Shown here: piece after piece, positions 25,845 to 33,679 of the stretch | Numbering within the stretch: the first letter of the stretch is position 1 | Layout of the letters: each line of letters begins with the position of its first letter | From: Bacteroidota bacterium | GTDB lineage: Bacteria; Bacteroidota; Bacteroidia; Flavobacteriales_E; Vicingaceae | Direction of reading: 5' to 3' | Assembly: GCA_016183805.1 (NCBI GenBank) | Contig: JACPDX010000006.1 | Location: 1 to 33,679, forward strand | Length of the DNA: 33,679 nucleotides | Made by a program: the position numbers and the translations under genes | The notes under the pieces: generated by a model | Told to the model about the DNA's origin: nothing | The model's database searches: none | The model's input: the letters and a program-made list of their open reading frames with translations, nothing else

Positions 25845-28800
25845 ATGAGAGAGCTTATTATTAGTGAATTAAGAAATGTAGTTATTCACCATAAAGTAAA
25901 TGAAGAAAATCACGATATAAGTTTTGAAAGTGAAACAATATATTCAGAATGGAAAGAACAATTATTTGTTAATGAAATTGATTTTTTTTCAGAAAAACTA
26001 AGAAAAGAAAATCTACAACCAAGTCAATTCAAAAATCTCATAAAATTTTACCTAACAAAAAAACAAAAAAAAATTCCTAATGAATTTGTAAAAGATATTA
26101 CTTTATTAGGTCTGACAAATAATGAATTAGGATACTTAACTTTATTTGAAGATATTATAAATACTCATCTAAATGAAATAGATATTTTTTTTTCACATAC
26201 TAAATTTAAAGTAATATTAGATAAAAATAAAAAAAATATTATTAATTCTTTTATAAAATATCTATGTGATAATTTGGAGAAACTTTCAGAAAAAACCATT
26301 TTTTATGAATTTAAGGTTTGGGAATCTACATTTGATAATGAGGGAGTAATTAATAGAAAAGAAAAAACAAACTTATTTTATGAAAAATTACGTGAAATAG
26401 AGTTTAAACTCCATTTTTATAATGAATATCCTGTTTTATATAGATTAATAAAAGATGAGATTGTTAGATTAAAGTGTAATTTAATAGAACTTTTTAATCG
26501 TTTATTGGATGATTTTAATGAAATTCATAATCAATTTTCTTTAAAAGAAAAAGATAGTGTATTATCTATAGACTTTGGATTAGGAGATCGCCATAATAAA
26601 GGAAAAACAGTATCAATAATAAATTTTGAATCAGGAAAAAAAATTGTATATAAGCCACATTCGTTAGAATTAGATGTGAAATTTAATTTTTTTATTAAAC
26701 ATCTTTCCTCTGAACTGAAACACGAAATAATTTCACCAAAAACAATAAGTAAATTAGATTATGGTTGGCAGGAGTTTATAATTCATGAAAAGACTAATGA
26801 TACTAAATTACTTCAGGAGTTTTATTACAAGATAGGTGTTCATTTGAGTGTATTTTATTTATTAAATGGTGGGGATTTACATTTTGAAAATATAATTAGT
26901 TCTCTATCTAATCCCATGGTAATTGACATTGAAACTTTATTTCAGCCTAAATTTAATGAAAAAAAGGACGATCGTTTATTATCTTTTGATAACGTTTCTA
27001 AAGTTACTCTTTTACCATTTATGATGGATGTAGGAGATGGGTATCTTGAGTTGGGAGGGCTTGCTGACCCAAGTGGGCAAAAATCTCCACTAAAAAAAAC
27101 GAAGTTTAACACTGAAACTGGGAAATTAGATAGTGAAGATATCTATTTTAAAGATAATAGAAATATACCTTTTACGAAAGAATCAAAACATAGGTTATTA
27201 GATTTTGCAGATTTTATAGTTGAGGGTTTTTCTAATTGTTATAATATCTTTTTGAATTCAAAAGACGAAAAAACAAACCTGATAAATGAGTTGTTTGAAG
27301 GTTGTAAAATAAGAGTATTAGTTCGAGACACATTAATATATAGTCATTTACTGAAAGAAGAAACACATCCTTCATTATTAACAAATGGATTTAAAATAGA
27401 TATGCACTTTGATTGGTTGTGGGGTCACGTAGCTCATTTTAAATATTTAGAACCTGTTATTGAAATTGAGAAAAATAGCTTAATTAATTTTGATATACCT
27501 TATTTCTTTACTGAATTTAGTTCAAAAAAACTACATACAGTAAATGATGGTGAAATCGATGATTTTTTTCTTTATTCCTCAAAAAAATGTCTTAATGATT
27601 CTTTTAAAAATATTTCAAAAGAAGATTTGAAACGCCAAGAATGGGTTATTAGAGCTTCGATATTGGGATATGAAAGAAGTAATAAAAAGATAATGCACAA
27701 TATCAACCCTTCAGAAATAATAGAGAAGGAAATTAATCTTTTTGAAGAAACTAAAAGAATTGCTGATGAGTTAATGAATATTTCTTTTCAAAATAATCAA
27801 TATGCTTCGTGGTTAAATATCGAGTTTTCTGGAGTAAATAATGAGGTTTATTCAATAGAAGAAACTGATTATAGTTTTCATAATGGGCTGTTAGGGGATT
27901 TAATCTTTTTTCAAACACTAGCATTTATAAGTAAAGAAAAGAAATACGTATTATTTGCTGATAAAATATATAATTACCTTATAGAAAGTATAAAAAAAGA
28001 TATTCACAACACCACAAATATTGGAGTTCATACAGGATTAGGAGGCTTACTGTATTCATTAACAATATTATATGAAATTACAAAAGACATAACTTTCATT
28101 TCTGACTTAGAAGATATAATAGAAACTTTAGATTTTAAAAAATTAATAGACGAAAGTAAAGCTAATTCTCTTGTAAAAGGACGTGCAGGTTTTTTAATAT
28201 CATTATGTAAATATTACCCCTATGCAAAAGATAAGAGTATCATTTTAGACAGTATAAATTATTGTTGTGATAAGTTGATAGAAGATGCTATATTTGAAGA
28301 TAATTTTGTCAGTTGGCTTCCAGAGTATAATAAAAAACCATTAACTGGACTAGCTCATGGTTCGTCTGGATATGCTTTAGCATTTCTTAAAGCATTCAAT
28401 CTTACAAATAATATTAATTATCAAGAGATTATTCAGAAGATAATAAATTTTGAAAATACTTTTTATGATTCTCAATTTAAGAATTGGTTAGATAGAAGAG
28501 ATTTTATTGTAAATGATAACGATAGATATAAAAGTTATGGGTGGTCTCATGGAGCTCCTGGTATAGGTTTAGTAAGAGTTAAGTTGTTAGAAAATAAAAA
28601 AATTTCAAACTCTTTTAAGAAGGTGTTAGAAAAAGACTTGAAAATATCTATAGAGTCCACTATTAAAAATGGTTTTATTAAAAATAACGATAATTTAGTC
28701 TATGGAAAAATGGGCAATATTGACCTTCTGATAGAATCATCGAAATATAAAAATGAAATAAATTATTTAAGAATATTAAGAACTATTCTTTCACAAAAAG

Positions 28801-28937
28801 AAGACTTAGGTTGGCGTTTCGGTTTTAATCCATCATTATTTTATAAACCTGGTTTAATGACAGGATGCTCAGGAATAGGATACCAATTATTAAGATGTAT
28901 AGATCATGACTTACCTTCATTGTTAGCTTTAGATTAA
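25845..28937 (+). CDS. lanM: Class II lanthipeptide synthetase LanM with atypical cyclase zinc site
   Basis: LanM enzymes phosphorylate and eliminate Ser/Thr in the precursor and then join the products to Cys. The 1030-residue length is usual. The N-terminal dehydratase (about 1-640) has the kinase-like residues: K270 in VYKPHSLE, D344-L-H346-F-E-N349 and D361-I-E363. The C-terminal LanC-like domain (about 680-1030) keeps the fold motifs LAHGSSG, SHGAPGIGLVRVKLL, GNIDLL and TGCSGIGYQLLR. The three positions that bind zinc in ordinary LanM (WCxG and CHG/CCG) read W-S901-H-G and V952-Y953-G. The catalytic zinc ligands thus appear absent. Composition is very AT-rich (17-22% G+C in two lines counted by hand). 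LanT follows after 38 bases. Confidence 0.92.
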   Translation: MRELIISELRNVVIHHKVNEENHDISFESETIYSEWKEQLFVNEIDFFSEKLRKENLQPSQFKNLIKFYLTKKQKKIPNEFVKDITLLGLTNNELGYLTLFEDIINTHLNEIDIFFSHTKFKVILDKNKKNIINSFIKYLCDNLEKLSEKTIFYEFKVWESTFDNEGVINRKEKTNLFYEKLREIEFKLHFYNEYPVLYRLIKDEIVRLKCNLIELFNRLLDDFNEIHNQFSLKEKDSVLSIDFGLGDRHNKGKTVSIINFESGKKIVYKPHSLELDVKFNFFIKHLSSELKHEIISPKTISKLDYGWQEFIIHEKTNDTKLLQEFYYKIGVHLSVFYLLNGGDLHFENIISSLSNPMVIDIETLFQPKFNEKKDDRLLSFDNVSKVTLLPFMMDVGDGYLELGGLADPSGQKSPLKKTKFNTETGKLDSEDIYFKDNRNIPFTKESKHRLLDFADFIVEGFSNCYNIFLNSKDEKTNLINELFEGCKIRVLVRDTLIYSHLLKEETHPSLLTNGFKIDMHFDWLWGHVAHFKYLEPVIEIEKNSLINFDIPYFFTEFSSKKLHTVNDGEIDDFFLYSSKKCLNDSFKNISKEDLKRQEWVIRASILGYERSNKKIMHNINPSEIIEKEINLFEETKRIADELMNISFQNNQYASWLNIEFSGVNNEVYSIEETDYSFHNGLLGDLIFFQTLAFISKEKKYVLFADKIYNYLIESIKKDIHNTTNIGVHTGLGGLLYSLTILYEITKDITFISDLEDIIETLDFKKLIDESKANSLVKGRAGFLISLCKYYPYAKDKSIILDSINYCCDKLIEDAIFEDNFVSWLPEYNKKPLTGLAHGSSGYALAFLKAFNLTNNINYQEIIQKIINFENTFYDSQFKNWLDRRDFIVNDNDRYKSYGWSHGAPGIGLVRVKLLENKKISNSFKKVLEKDLKISIESTIKNGFIKNNDNLVYGKMGNIDLLIESSKYKNEINYLRILRTILSQKEDLGWRFGFNPSLFYKPGLMTGCSGIGYQLLRCIDHDLPSLLALD

Positions 28938-28952
28938 AAATAAAAAATTATT

Positions 28953-28979
28953 ATGAAATCTTGCTTTTCTAAAAAATGA
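28953..28979 (+). CDS. Eight-codon leader reading frame overlapping the lanT start
   Basis: ATG AAA TCT TGC TTT TCT AAA AAA TGA would encode MKSCFSKK, and its stop shares ATGA with the lanT start codon. Whether it is translated is unknown; it could couple lanT translation to upstream ribosomes, or be chance in AT-rich sequence. Confidence 0.25.
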   Translation: MKSCFSKK

Positions 28980-31180
28980 TTCTATTTCCTTTCTATAAAC
29001 AACCTGATAAGATGGACTGCGGAGCAACATGCTTACGTATTATTGCCAAATATTATGGTAGGAATGTTTCATTATCAAAACTTAGACAATTATCAGAAAC
29101 AACTCGAGAAGGAGCAGCTTTAAAAGGGTTAGCAAAAGCAGCGGAGCAGATAGGTTTTAGGACATTGGGCGTAAAAATCAATTATCAGAAATTAATTAGT
29201 GAAGCCCCCCTTCCTTGTATAGTTTATTGGAATCAGAAACATTTTGTAGTTGTTTATAAAGTTAAAAAAGATAAAATTTTCGTTTCTGATCCTGCTCATG
29301 GATTATTAAAATACAATAAATATGAATTTATAAAGAAGTGGATTGGAAATAATGCCTCTGAATTAACTGAGGAAGGAGTCGTACTGTTATTAAACCACAC
29401 TTCAAAACTAAAAAAATCTGAAATTGACGATAATGTGGAATCAAAAAAAGGGTTCTCTTTTTTGATTAAATATTTATTTCAATACAAAAAATTTCTTATT
29501 CAGCTCATTGTAGGTCTTTTAGCAGGAAGTATGCTACAATTGATTTTTCCATTCCTAACTCAAAGTATAGTAGATGTCGGTATTCAAAATCAGGATATTA
29601 ATTTTATTTACCTTATTTTAGCTGCTCAACTTTTTTTGTTTATTGGAAGAATCAGTATAGAACTTATTAGGGGGTGGATATTATTACACTTAAGTACCCG
29701 AATTAATATCTCTTTAATTTCTGATTTCATTATTAAATTGATGCACCTACCCATTGCTTTTTTTGATGTTAAACTAACAGGAGATATTCTTCAACGGATT
29801 AATGATCATAAACGTATAGAAAAGTTATTAACAACCTCTTCTATTAATGTTCTTTTTTCCGCATTCAATCTTTTTATTTTTGGAGGGGTATTAGCTTGGT
29901 ATAGTCTTCAAATATTTACTATATTTCTAATAGGAAGCATTTTATATTTTGCTTGGATAATGATTTTTTTAAAAAAAAGAAAAGACTTGGATTATAAACG
30001 ATTTTCGCAAGTAAGTAGTGAACAAAGTAAAGTTTTAGAGTTAATTAATGGTATGCAGGAGATAAAGCTTTACAATGCTGAACAACAAAAGCGATGGAGT
30101 TGGGAATATCTCCAAGCCCAATTGTTTAAAATTGAGATGAAAAGTTTGACCTTAAACCAAACTGAAACTTTGGGTTCTAATTTTATTAATGAGGTAAAAA
30201 ACACACTCATCACTATATTTTCTGCAAAATTGGTAATAGACGGACAGCTTACCTTAGGTATGATGCTTTCTATCTCTTATATTATTGGACAACTTAACTC
30301 CCCTATTTTACAGTTAATCGGTTTTATTCATTCGGCACAAGACGCAAAAATAGCTTTAGAACGATTATCAGAAATTCATAATCGGGAAGATGAGGAAAAA
30401 GTTGGAGATGAAAAAATTCAAGAGATACCAACCAATGCTGATTTATTGTTAAAAGATGTTCATTTTCGTTATACAGGAAGTCCAGAAGAAGTATTAAAAG
30501 GATTGGGTTTAACCATTCCTGCCAACAAAGTTACTGCCATAGTTGGAGCAAGCGGAAGCGGAAAAACCACTTTAATGAAATTGTTGCTAAAATTTTACGA
30601 ACCCAATCAGGGCGAAGTTCATTTAGGGCAACATCATTTAGCTAATATTTCGCACCATGCTTGGCGAGAACACATTGGCGTGGTTATGCAAGACGGCTAT
30701 ATTTTTAACGATACCATTGCCAACAACATAGCCATCGGATCCGAAATTATCGACAAAGAACGATTAAAAAAAGCCGTTAAAGTAGCCAATATTAAAGAAT
30801 ATATTGAACAATTGCCTTTAGGTTACAACACAAAAATTGGTATAGAAGGCGTTGGTATGAGTGGCGGACAAAAGCAACGCTTGTTTATTGCCCGAGCAGT
30901 TTATAAAAATCCAAAATATATTTTTTTTGATGAAGCTACTAGTTCGCTGGATGCCAACAACGAAAAGGTGATTATGGAAAACTTGAATCAATTTTTCAAA
31001 GATAAAACAGCCGTTGTTGTTGCACATCGTTTAAGCACGGTAAAAAATGCCGACCAAATTGTGGTTTTAGACAAAGGTAAAATCATTGAAAAAGGAACAC
31101 ATCAAGAATTAATCAATCTAAAAGGTAGTTATTATAATTTGATAAAAAATCAGTTGGAATTAGAAAAGATAAATGCCTGA
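28976..31180 (+). CDS. lanT: Peptidase-containing ABC exporter LanT (C39 peptidase + ABC)
   Basis: This exporter cuts the leader after the double glycine and moves the mature peptide across the inner membrane. The 734-residue protein has an N-terminal C39 peptidase (about 1-140) with the catalytic C15 in MDCGATCLR, H89 in KHFVVVY and D105 in VSDPAHG. A six-helix membrane region (about 165-450) and an ATPase follow, with Walker A GASGSGKTT (524-532), SGGQ (629-632) and FFDEATSSLD. It starts 38 bases after lanM and overlaps the HlyD gene by 8 bases. All catalytic motifs are intact. G+C in two lines of the ATPase part is about 37%, higher than in lanM. Confidence 0.93.
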   Translation: MILFPFYKQPDKMDCGATCLRIIAKYYGRNVSLSKLRQLSETTREGAALKGLAKAAEQIGFRTLGVKINYQKLISEAPLPCIVYWNQKHFVVVYKVKKDKIFVSDPAHGLLKYNKYEFIKKWIGNNASELTEEGVVLLLNHTSKLKKSEIDDNVESKKGFSFLIKYLFQYKKFLIQLIVGLLAGSMLQLIFPFLTQSIVDVGIQNQDINFIYLILAAQLFLFIGRISIELIRGWILLHLSTRINISLISDFIIKLMHLPIAFFDVKLTGDILQRINDHKRIEKLLTTSSINVLFSAFNLFIFGGVLAWYSLQIFTIFLIGSILYFAWIMIFLKKRKDLDYKRFSQVSSEQSKVLELINGMQEIKLYNAEQQKRWSWEYLQAQLFKIEMKSLTLNQTETLGSNFINEVKNTLITIFSAKLVIDGQLTLGMMLSISYIIGQLNSPILQLIGFIHSAQDAKIALERLSEIHNREDEEKVGDEKIQEIPTNADLLLKDVHFRYTGSPEEVLKGLGLTIPANKVTAIVGASGSGKTTLMKLLLKFYEPNQGEVHLGQHHLANISHHAWREHIGVVMQDGYIFNDTIANNIAIGSEIIDKERLKKAVKVANIKEYIEQLPLGYNTKIGIEGVGMSGGQKQRLFIARAVYKNPKYIFFDEATSSLDANNEKVIMENLNQFFKDKTAVVVAHRLSTVKNADQIVVLDKGKIIEKGTHQELINLKGSYYNLIKNQLELEKINA

Positions 31181-32515
31181 AACTACCGAAATAGCAAAAG
31201 ATACTTTAAACACACCAGTACTTGATACAGGGCAAAACGGTATTGCTAAAAAAGTTGCTGTTCCGAAAATTGAGCAAATCCGCTCCGATGAAGTTCAAGA
31301 AATTATTTCAGCCGTTCCTAGTTGGATGATACGTTGGGGTATTACATTAATTTTTGGGTTAATCGTTATGCTTGTTACACTATCGTGGTTTATTAAGTAC
31401 CCCGATATTATTTTTGGAAATGCAACATTAACAACTTTAGAACCTCCTGTAAAATTGGTAGTTAAAAGCTCTGGCAAACTGACTAATATTTTACTTGCAG
31501 ATGGCTCAACAGTTGAGAAAAACCAAATCATTGCCGAAATGGAAAATCCTGTAACGCAAGATGGAATTGAATTTTTAAAAAATTATACATTAGAGATTAG
31601 AGAATATTTGAAGTCAAGTAAAAATGAATTCCCTTTAGTTACCGAAAACCATGTTTTTGGTGCAATACAAACCTCTTTTAACGACTTACAGAAAAACTTA
31701 AAAGATTTACAAGAACTGAAACAGAACAATTTTTCCATTCAAAAAATTAATAACCTAAGAAGCAAAATTGTTCAATATAAAAAGTTAGTGCAAATTTCGT
31801 CTTTTCAACTTGAACTTTTAAAACAAGAGTTAAAAAATGCAGAGGACAAATACAAAGCTGAAAAACAATTGCATGAAAAGGGTTACATCGCCAAAATGGA
31901 ATTTTATAAAGAAGAAACTTTGCTCCGTCAGAAACAAATGGACTTTGAAAATTTAAAGAAAGCAGCAACAGAACAACAAATAGCTTTAATCAATTTACAG
32001 CAAGAGTTAAACGATGCAGCATTTCAATACCGAGAAAGTGAGCGTACATTAACCAATAATATTCAAGCAAACTTATTAGAAATCGAAAACGGAATTGAAA
32101 ACTGGCAGCAAAATTATTCGTTTATCGCTCCAACTTCGGGTAAGTTGGTTTGGTTGGAGAAAATTCATCAGCAACCATTCCTGTTACTGGTTTTGGTAAA
32201 ATAAAAACAGGACAAAAAGCAAGAATAAAACTCAGCAATTATCCTTCTTATGAATTTGGACATTTGGAAGGTGTCGTTTCTAAATTGACTGAAATTCCTA
32301 ACGAAAACAGTTATCAGATAGAAATAACGTTGAACAACGGCATGACCAGTTCGTACAACAAATTGCTGACTTTTACGCCAGAAATGACTGGTACGGCAGA
32401 AATTGTTACAGACGACTTGAGAGTGATGCAGCGTATTTTTAACCAATTTAACAAACTATTTGATAGAAATACCAATGCAAACACTTCTGTGCCAAGTACA
32501 TCCCAATTAAAATAG
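31173..32515 (+). pseudogene. HlyD-family membrane fusion protein, broken by an internal deletion/frameshift
   Basis: The periplasmic adaptor that would join LanT to an outer-membrane TolC-type channel. The first frame (31173-32204) gives 343 residues: one membrane segment near 55-75, a lipoyl-like part (LVVKSSGKLTNILLADGSTV), a long coiled coil (about 150-290) and FIAPTSGKLVWLEKI. It then leaves the frame and ends at TAA 32204. The second frame resumes near 32171 as ATIPVTGFGKIKTGQKARIKL and ends at 32515 with TPEMTGTAEIVTDDL. Intact relatives have about 30 residues between GKL and the ATIP-like strand, but here there are about eight, so roughly 75-80 bases seem lost out of frame near 32163-32171. 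The start overlaps lanT by 8 bases. Confidence 0.82.
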
Positions 32516-32620
32516 GGATAACCTTTCCACCCTACCGCACCACGAAATAATGCACGTACACACACATGGGCTAAAATCAAATGGGTGTTTGTAGGTTATT
32601 ATACTTTGATGCTTTTTATT

Positions 32621-32628
32621 TACTTTTG
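32621..32628 (+). promoter_or_regulatory. Candidate -7 box for the FKBP lipoprotein gene
   Basis: TACTTTTG matches TAnnTTTG, 67 bases before the ATG at 32696. No well-spaced -33 TTG is seen. The rest of the 32516-32695 gap holds nothing recognisable. Confidence 0.35.
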
Positions 32629-32695
32629 TAGTGGTGGACAATGAAGTAGTGTTAATTACTCACTAGCTTTTAGTCCAAAACCGAAACCAATAACC

Positions 32696-33214
32696 ATGAA
32701 ACAACTGATTTTTCTTTATATTTTACTTGGACTATTTTCTTGTCAAGAAGATGAAAAAAACGACAATACTTTTTTAAACGAACAACAAGTAAAAGAAGTG
32801 TTGATTAATGCCAATAAAGCTGCTGCTGAAGAAGAATCGTTGCAAATTGATGCTTATGTAAAGCGTAGAAATCTTGATGTAATAGTTACAGGTACAGGGT
32901 TAAGATACCAAATTTACAAAAAAGGACATGGCGAAAAAGCAACCATCGGAAAACGTGCGGTGGTATCGTACGAAGTTTCGCTAATTGATGGTACCGTTTG
33001 TTATTCTACAAAAGAGTTTGGACCCGAAGAATTTAAAATTGGTAGCGACAGAGTTGAAAGTGGTTTGCACGAAGCGATATGTTACATGAGTGTTGGCGAC
33101 AAAGCTAAAATCATTATCCCATCGCATTTGGCACATGGTTTAATGGGTGATTCTAAAAAAATACCAATACGCTCTACCATCATTTATGATATTGAATTAA
33201 TCAAGTTAAAGTAA
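32696..33214 (+). CDS. FKBP-type peptidyl-prolyl cis-trans isomerase, lipoprotein
   Basis: A 172-residue proline isomerase/chaperone anchored in the envelope. The signal MKQLIFLYILLGLFSC ends in a lipobox (LFSC). The FKBP domain covers about residues 65-172: TGTGLRYQIYKKGHGEKATIG, VVSYEVSLIDGTVCYST, FKIGSDRVESGLHEAI, MSVGDKAKIIIPSHLAHG and a final IIYDIELIKL. Several active-site positions follow the family pattern (VESGLHEAI in place of VIPGWEEAL, so one differs). Similar lipoproteins in gliding Bacteroidetes (GldI) act with the gliding/T9SS machinery, but that link is not shown here. The next lipoprotein gene starts 1 base after its stop. Confidence 0.9.
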   Translation: MKQLIFLYILLGLFSCQEDEKNDNTFLNEQQVKEVLINANKAAAEEESLQIDAYVKRRNLDVIVTGTGLRYQIYKKGHGEKATIGKRAVVSYEVSLIDGTVCYSTKEFGPEEFKIGSDRVESGLHEAICYMSVGDKAKIIIPSHLAHGLMGDSKKIPIRSTIIYDIELIKLK

Positions 33215-33215
33215 A

Positions 33216-33679
33216 ATGAAAAGGGTTGTTTTATTTTTTACAATACTTTCTTTTTTAGCTTGTAAACGCGAAAAAAAAGAGTTTACAGTTATTGATGAAA
33301 ATTTCAGTTACAAATTACTGGCATTCGACGAACACGATATGCCTTTTGAAAAAGACAACTTTGTAAGAGCTTCCATAAAGTTGGTAGCCGGAATTGATAC
33401 CGTTTTTAATAAGTACGAACTAGTGCCTTTTAATCCAAAAAACACCCCTTTTTACGCTTTAATAGCCGATTTGAAGGAAGGCGATAGTGTATATTTTAAA
33501 TTAAATGCCAGAATTTTAAAACAACAACATTTTAATGTTAAATTACCTAACGATACTATGCTTTTAGATGGCTACATTAAAATTTATGAATTTTTAACAA
33601 TTGATAAAAACAGCGAGTTTGAAGCTAAAAACGACCCTGAATTAATCGAACAAATGATGCTGAATAAATATGTAAAAAT
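33216..33679 (+). CDS. Lipoprotein, C-terminus beyond window edge
   Basis: The frame opens ATG at 33216 directly after the FKBP stop and is still open at the window end, giving 154 complete codons. It begins MKRVVLFFTILSFLACKREK, a lipoprotein signal with a LAC lipobox. The following part (FTVIDENFSYKLLAFDEHDM, VRASIKLVAGIDTVF, LKEGDSVYFKLNARIL) has the beta-strand and LKEGDSV pattern often seen in the N-terminal part of Bacteroidetes FKBP-associated lipoproteins. A missing C-terminal isomerase domain is possible but cannot be seen. It is surely in one operon with the FKBP gene. Confidence 0.75.
   Translation, partial: MKRVVLFFTILSFLACKREKKEFTVIDENFSYKLLAFDEHDMPFEKDNFVRASIKLVAGIDTVFNKYELVPFNPKNTPFYALIADLKEGDSVYFKLNARILKQQHFNVKLPNDTMLLDGYIKIYEFLTIDKNSEFEAKNDPELIEQMMLNKYVK

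Noticed and set aside
25845-28937. Class III/IV synthetase instead of LanM
   Set aside because: The N-terminal DUF4135 type dehydratase motifs and 1030-residue length fit class II; there is no lyase plus Ser/Thr kinase layout.
30818-31027. Minus-strand frames within lanT and the HlyD gene
   Set aside because: They lie opposite conserved ATPase and adaptor sequence and show no family pattern.

Overview
The window looks like a chromosomal segment of a low-GC Bacteroidetes bacterium, probably a member of the Flavobacteriales. The evidence is a secreted M43 metalloprotease ending in a type IX secretion sorting domain, a group II geranylgeranylglyceryl-phosphate synthase of the kind found in this phylum, Bacteroidetes -7 promoter boxes (TAnnTTTG) before several genes, weak Shine-Dalgarno sites, many SPII lipoproteins and short palindromic repeats. 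This rests on reading motifs by eye; no database search was possible.

Layout. 1-2674: 5' part of ahcY (minus strand), then a divergent phosphopantetheinyl transferase and GGGP synthase. 2848-5119: a two-gene signalling unit, a receiver-SpoIIE phosphatase followed by a receiver-histidine kinase that is frameshifted at an A7 run. 5222-9050: an FAD-linked oxidase and a T9SS-exported protease, each ending in a clear terminator. 9190-11774: aminofutalosine synthase (menaquinone by the futalosine route), a glycerophosphodiesterase and a YceI-like lipoprotein. 11771-18101 (minus strand): a serine biosynthesis operon (serC-serA-DUF1015-yggS) and a recR-glycosyltransferase pair. 18228-22412: a sodium:solute symporter, two unrecognised envelope proteins and a DHH phosphoesterase. 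33216-33679 and the FKBP gene before it close the window with lipoproteins.

The accessory region is 22600-32515, between a strong terminator and the FKBP gene. It is a class II lanthipeptide (RiPP) locus: an ABC ATPase and permease (LanF/LanE-like, possible self-immunity), a small membrane protein overlapping a second ABC ATPase, a 63-residue double-glycine precursor peptide, a LanM synthetase, a C39-peptidase ABC exporter (LanT) and a broken HlyD adaptor. A hairpin with a T tract separates precursor and synthetase, which would favour excess precursor.

The main oddity is LanM. Its kinase-like dehydratase residues are present (K270, D344, H346, N349, D361), but its LanC-like cyclase carries Ser, Val and Tyr where the three zinc ligands (Cys, Cys, His/Cys) are expected, although the precursor core contains two cysteines. 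The system may therefore make rings without the usual zinc site, make a mainly dehydrated product, or be decaying. The damaged HlyD gene fits decay of export.
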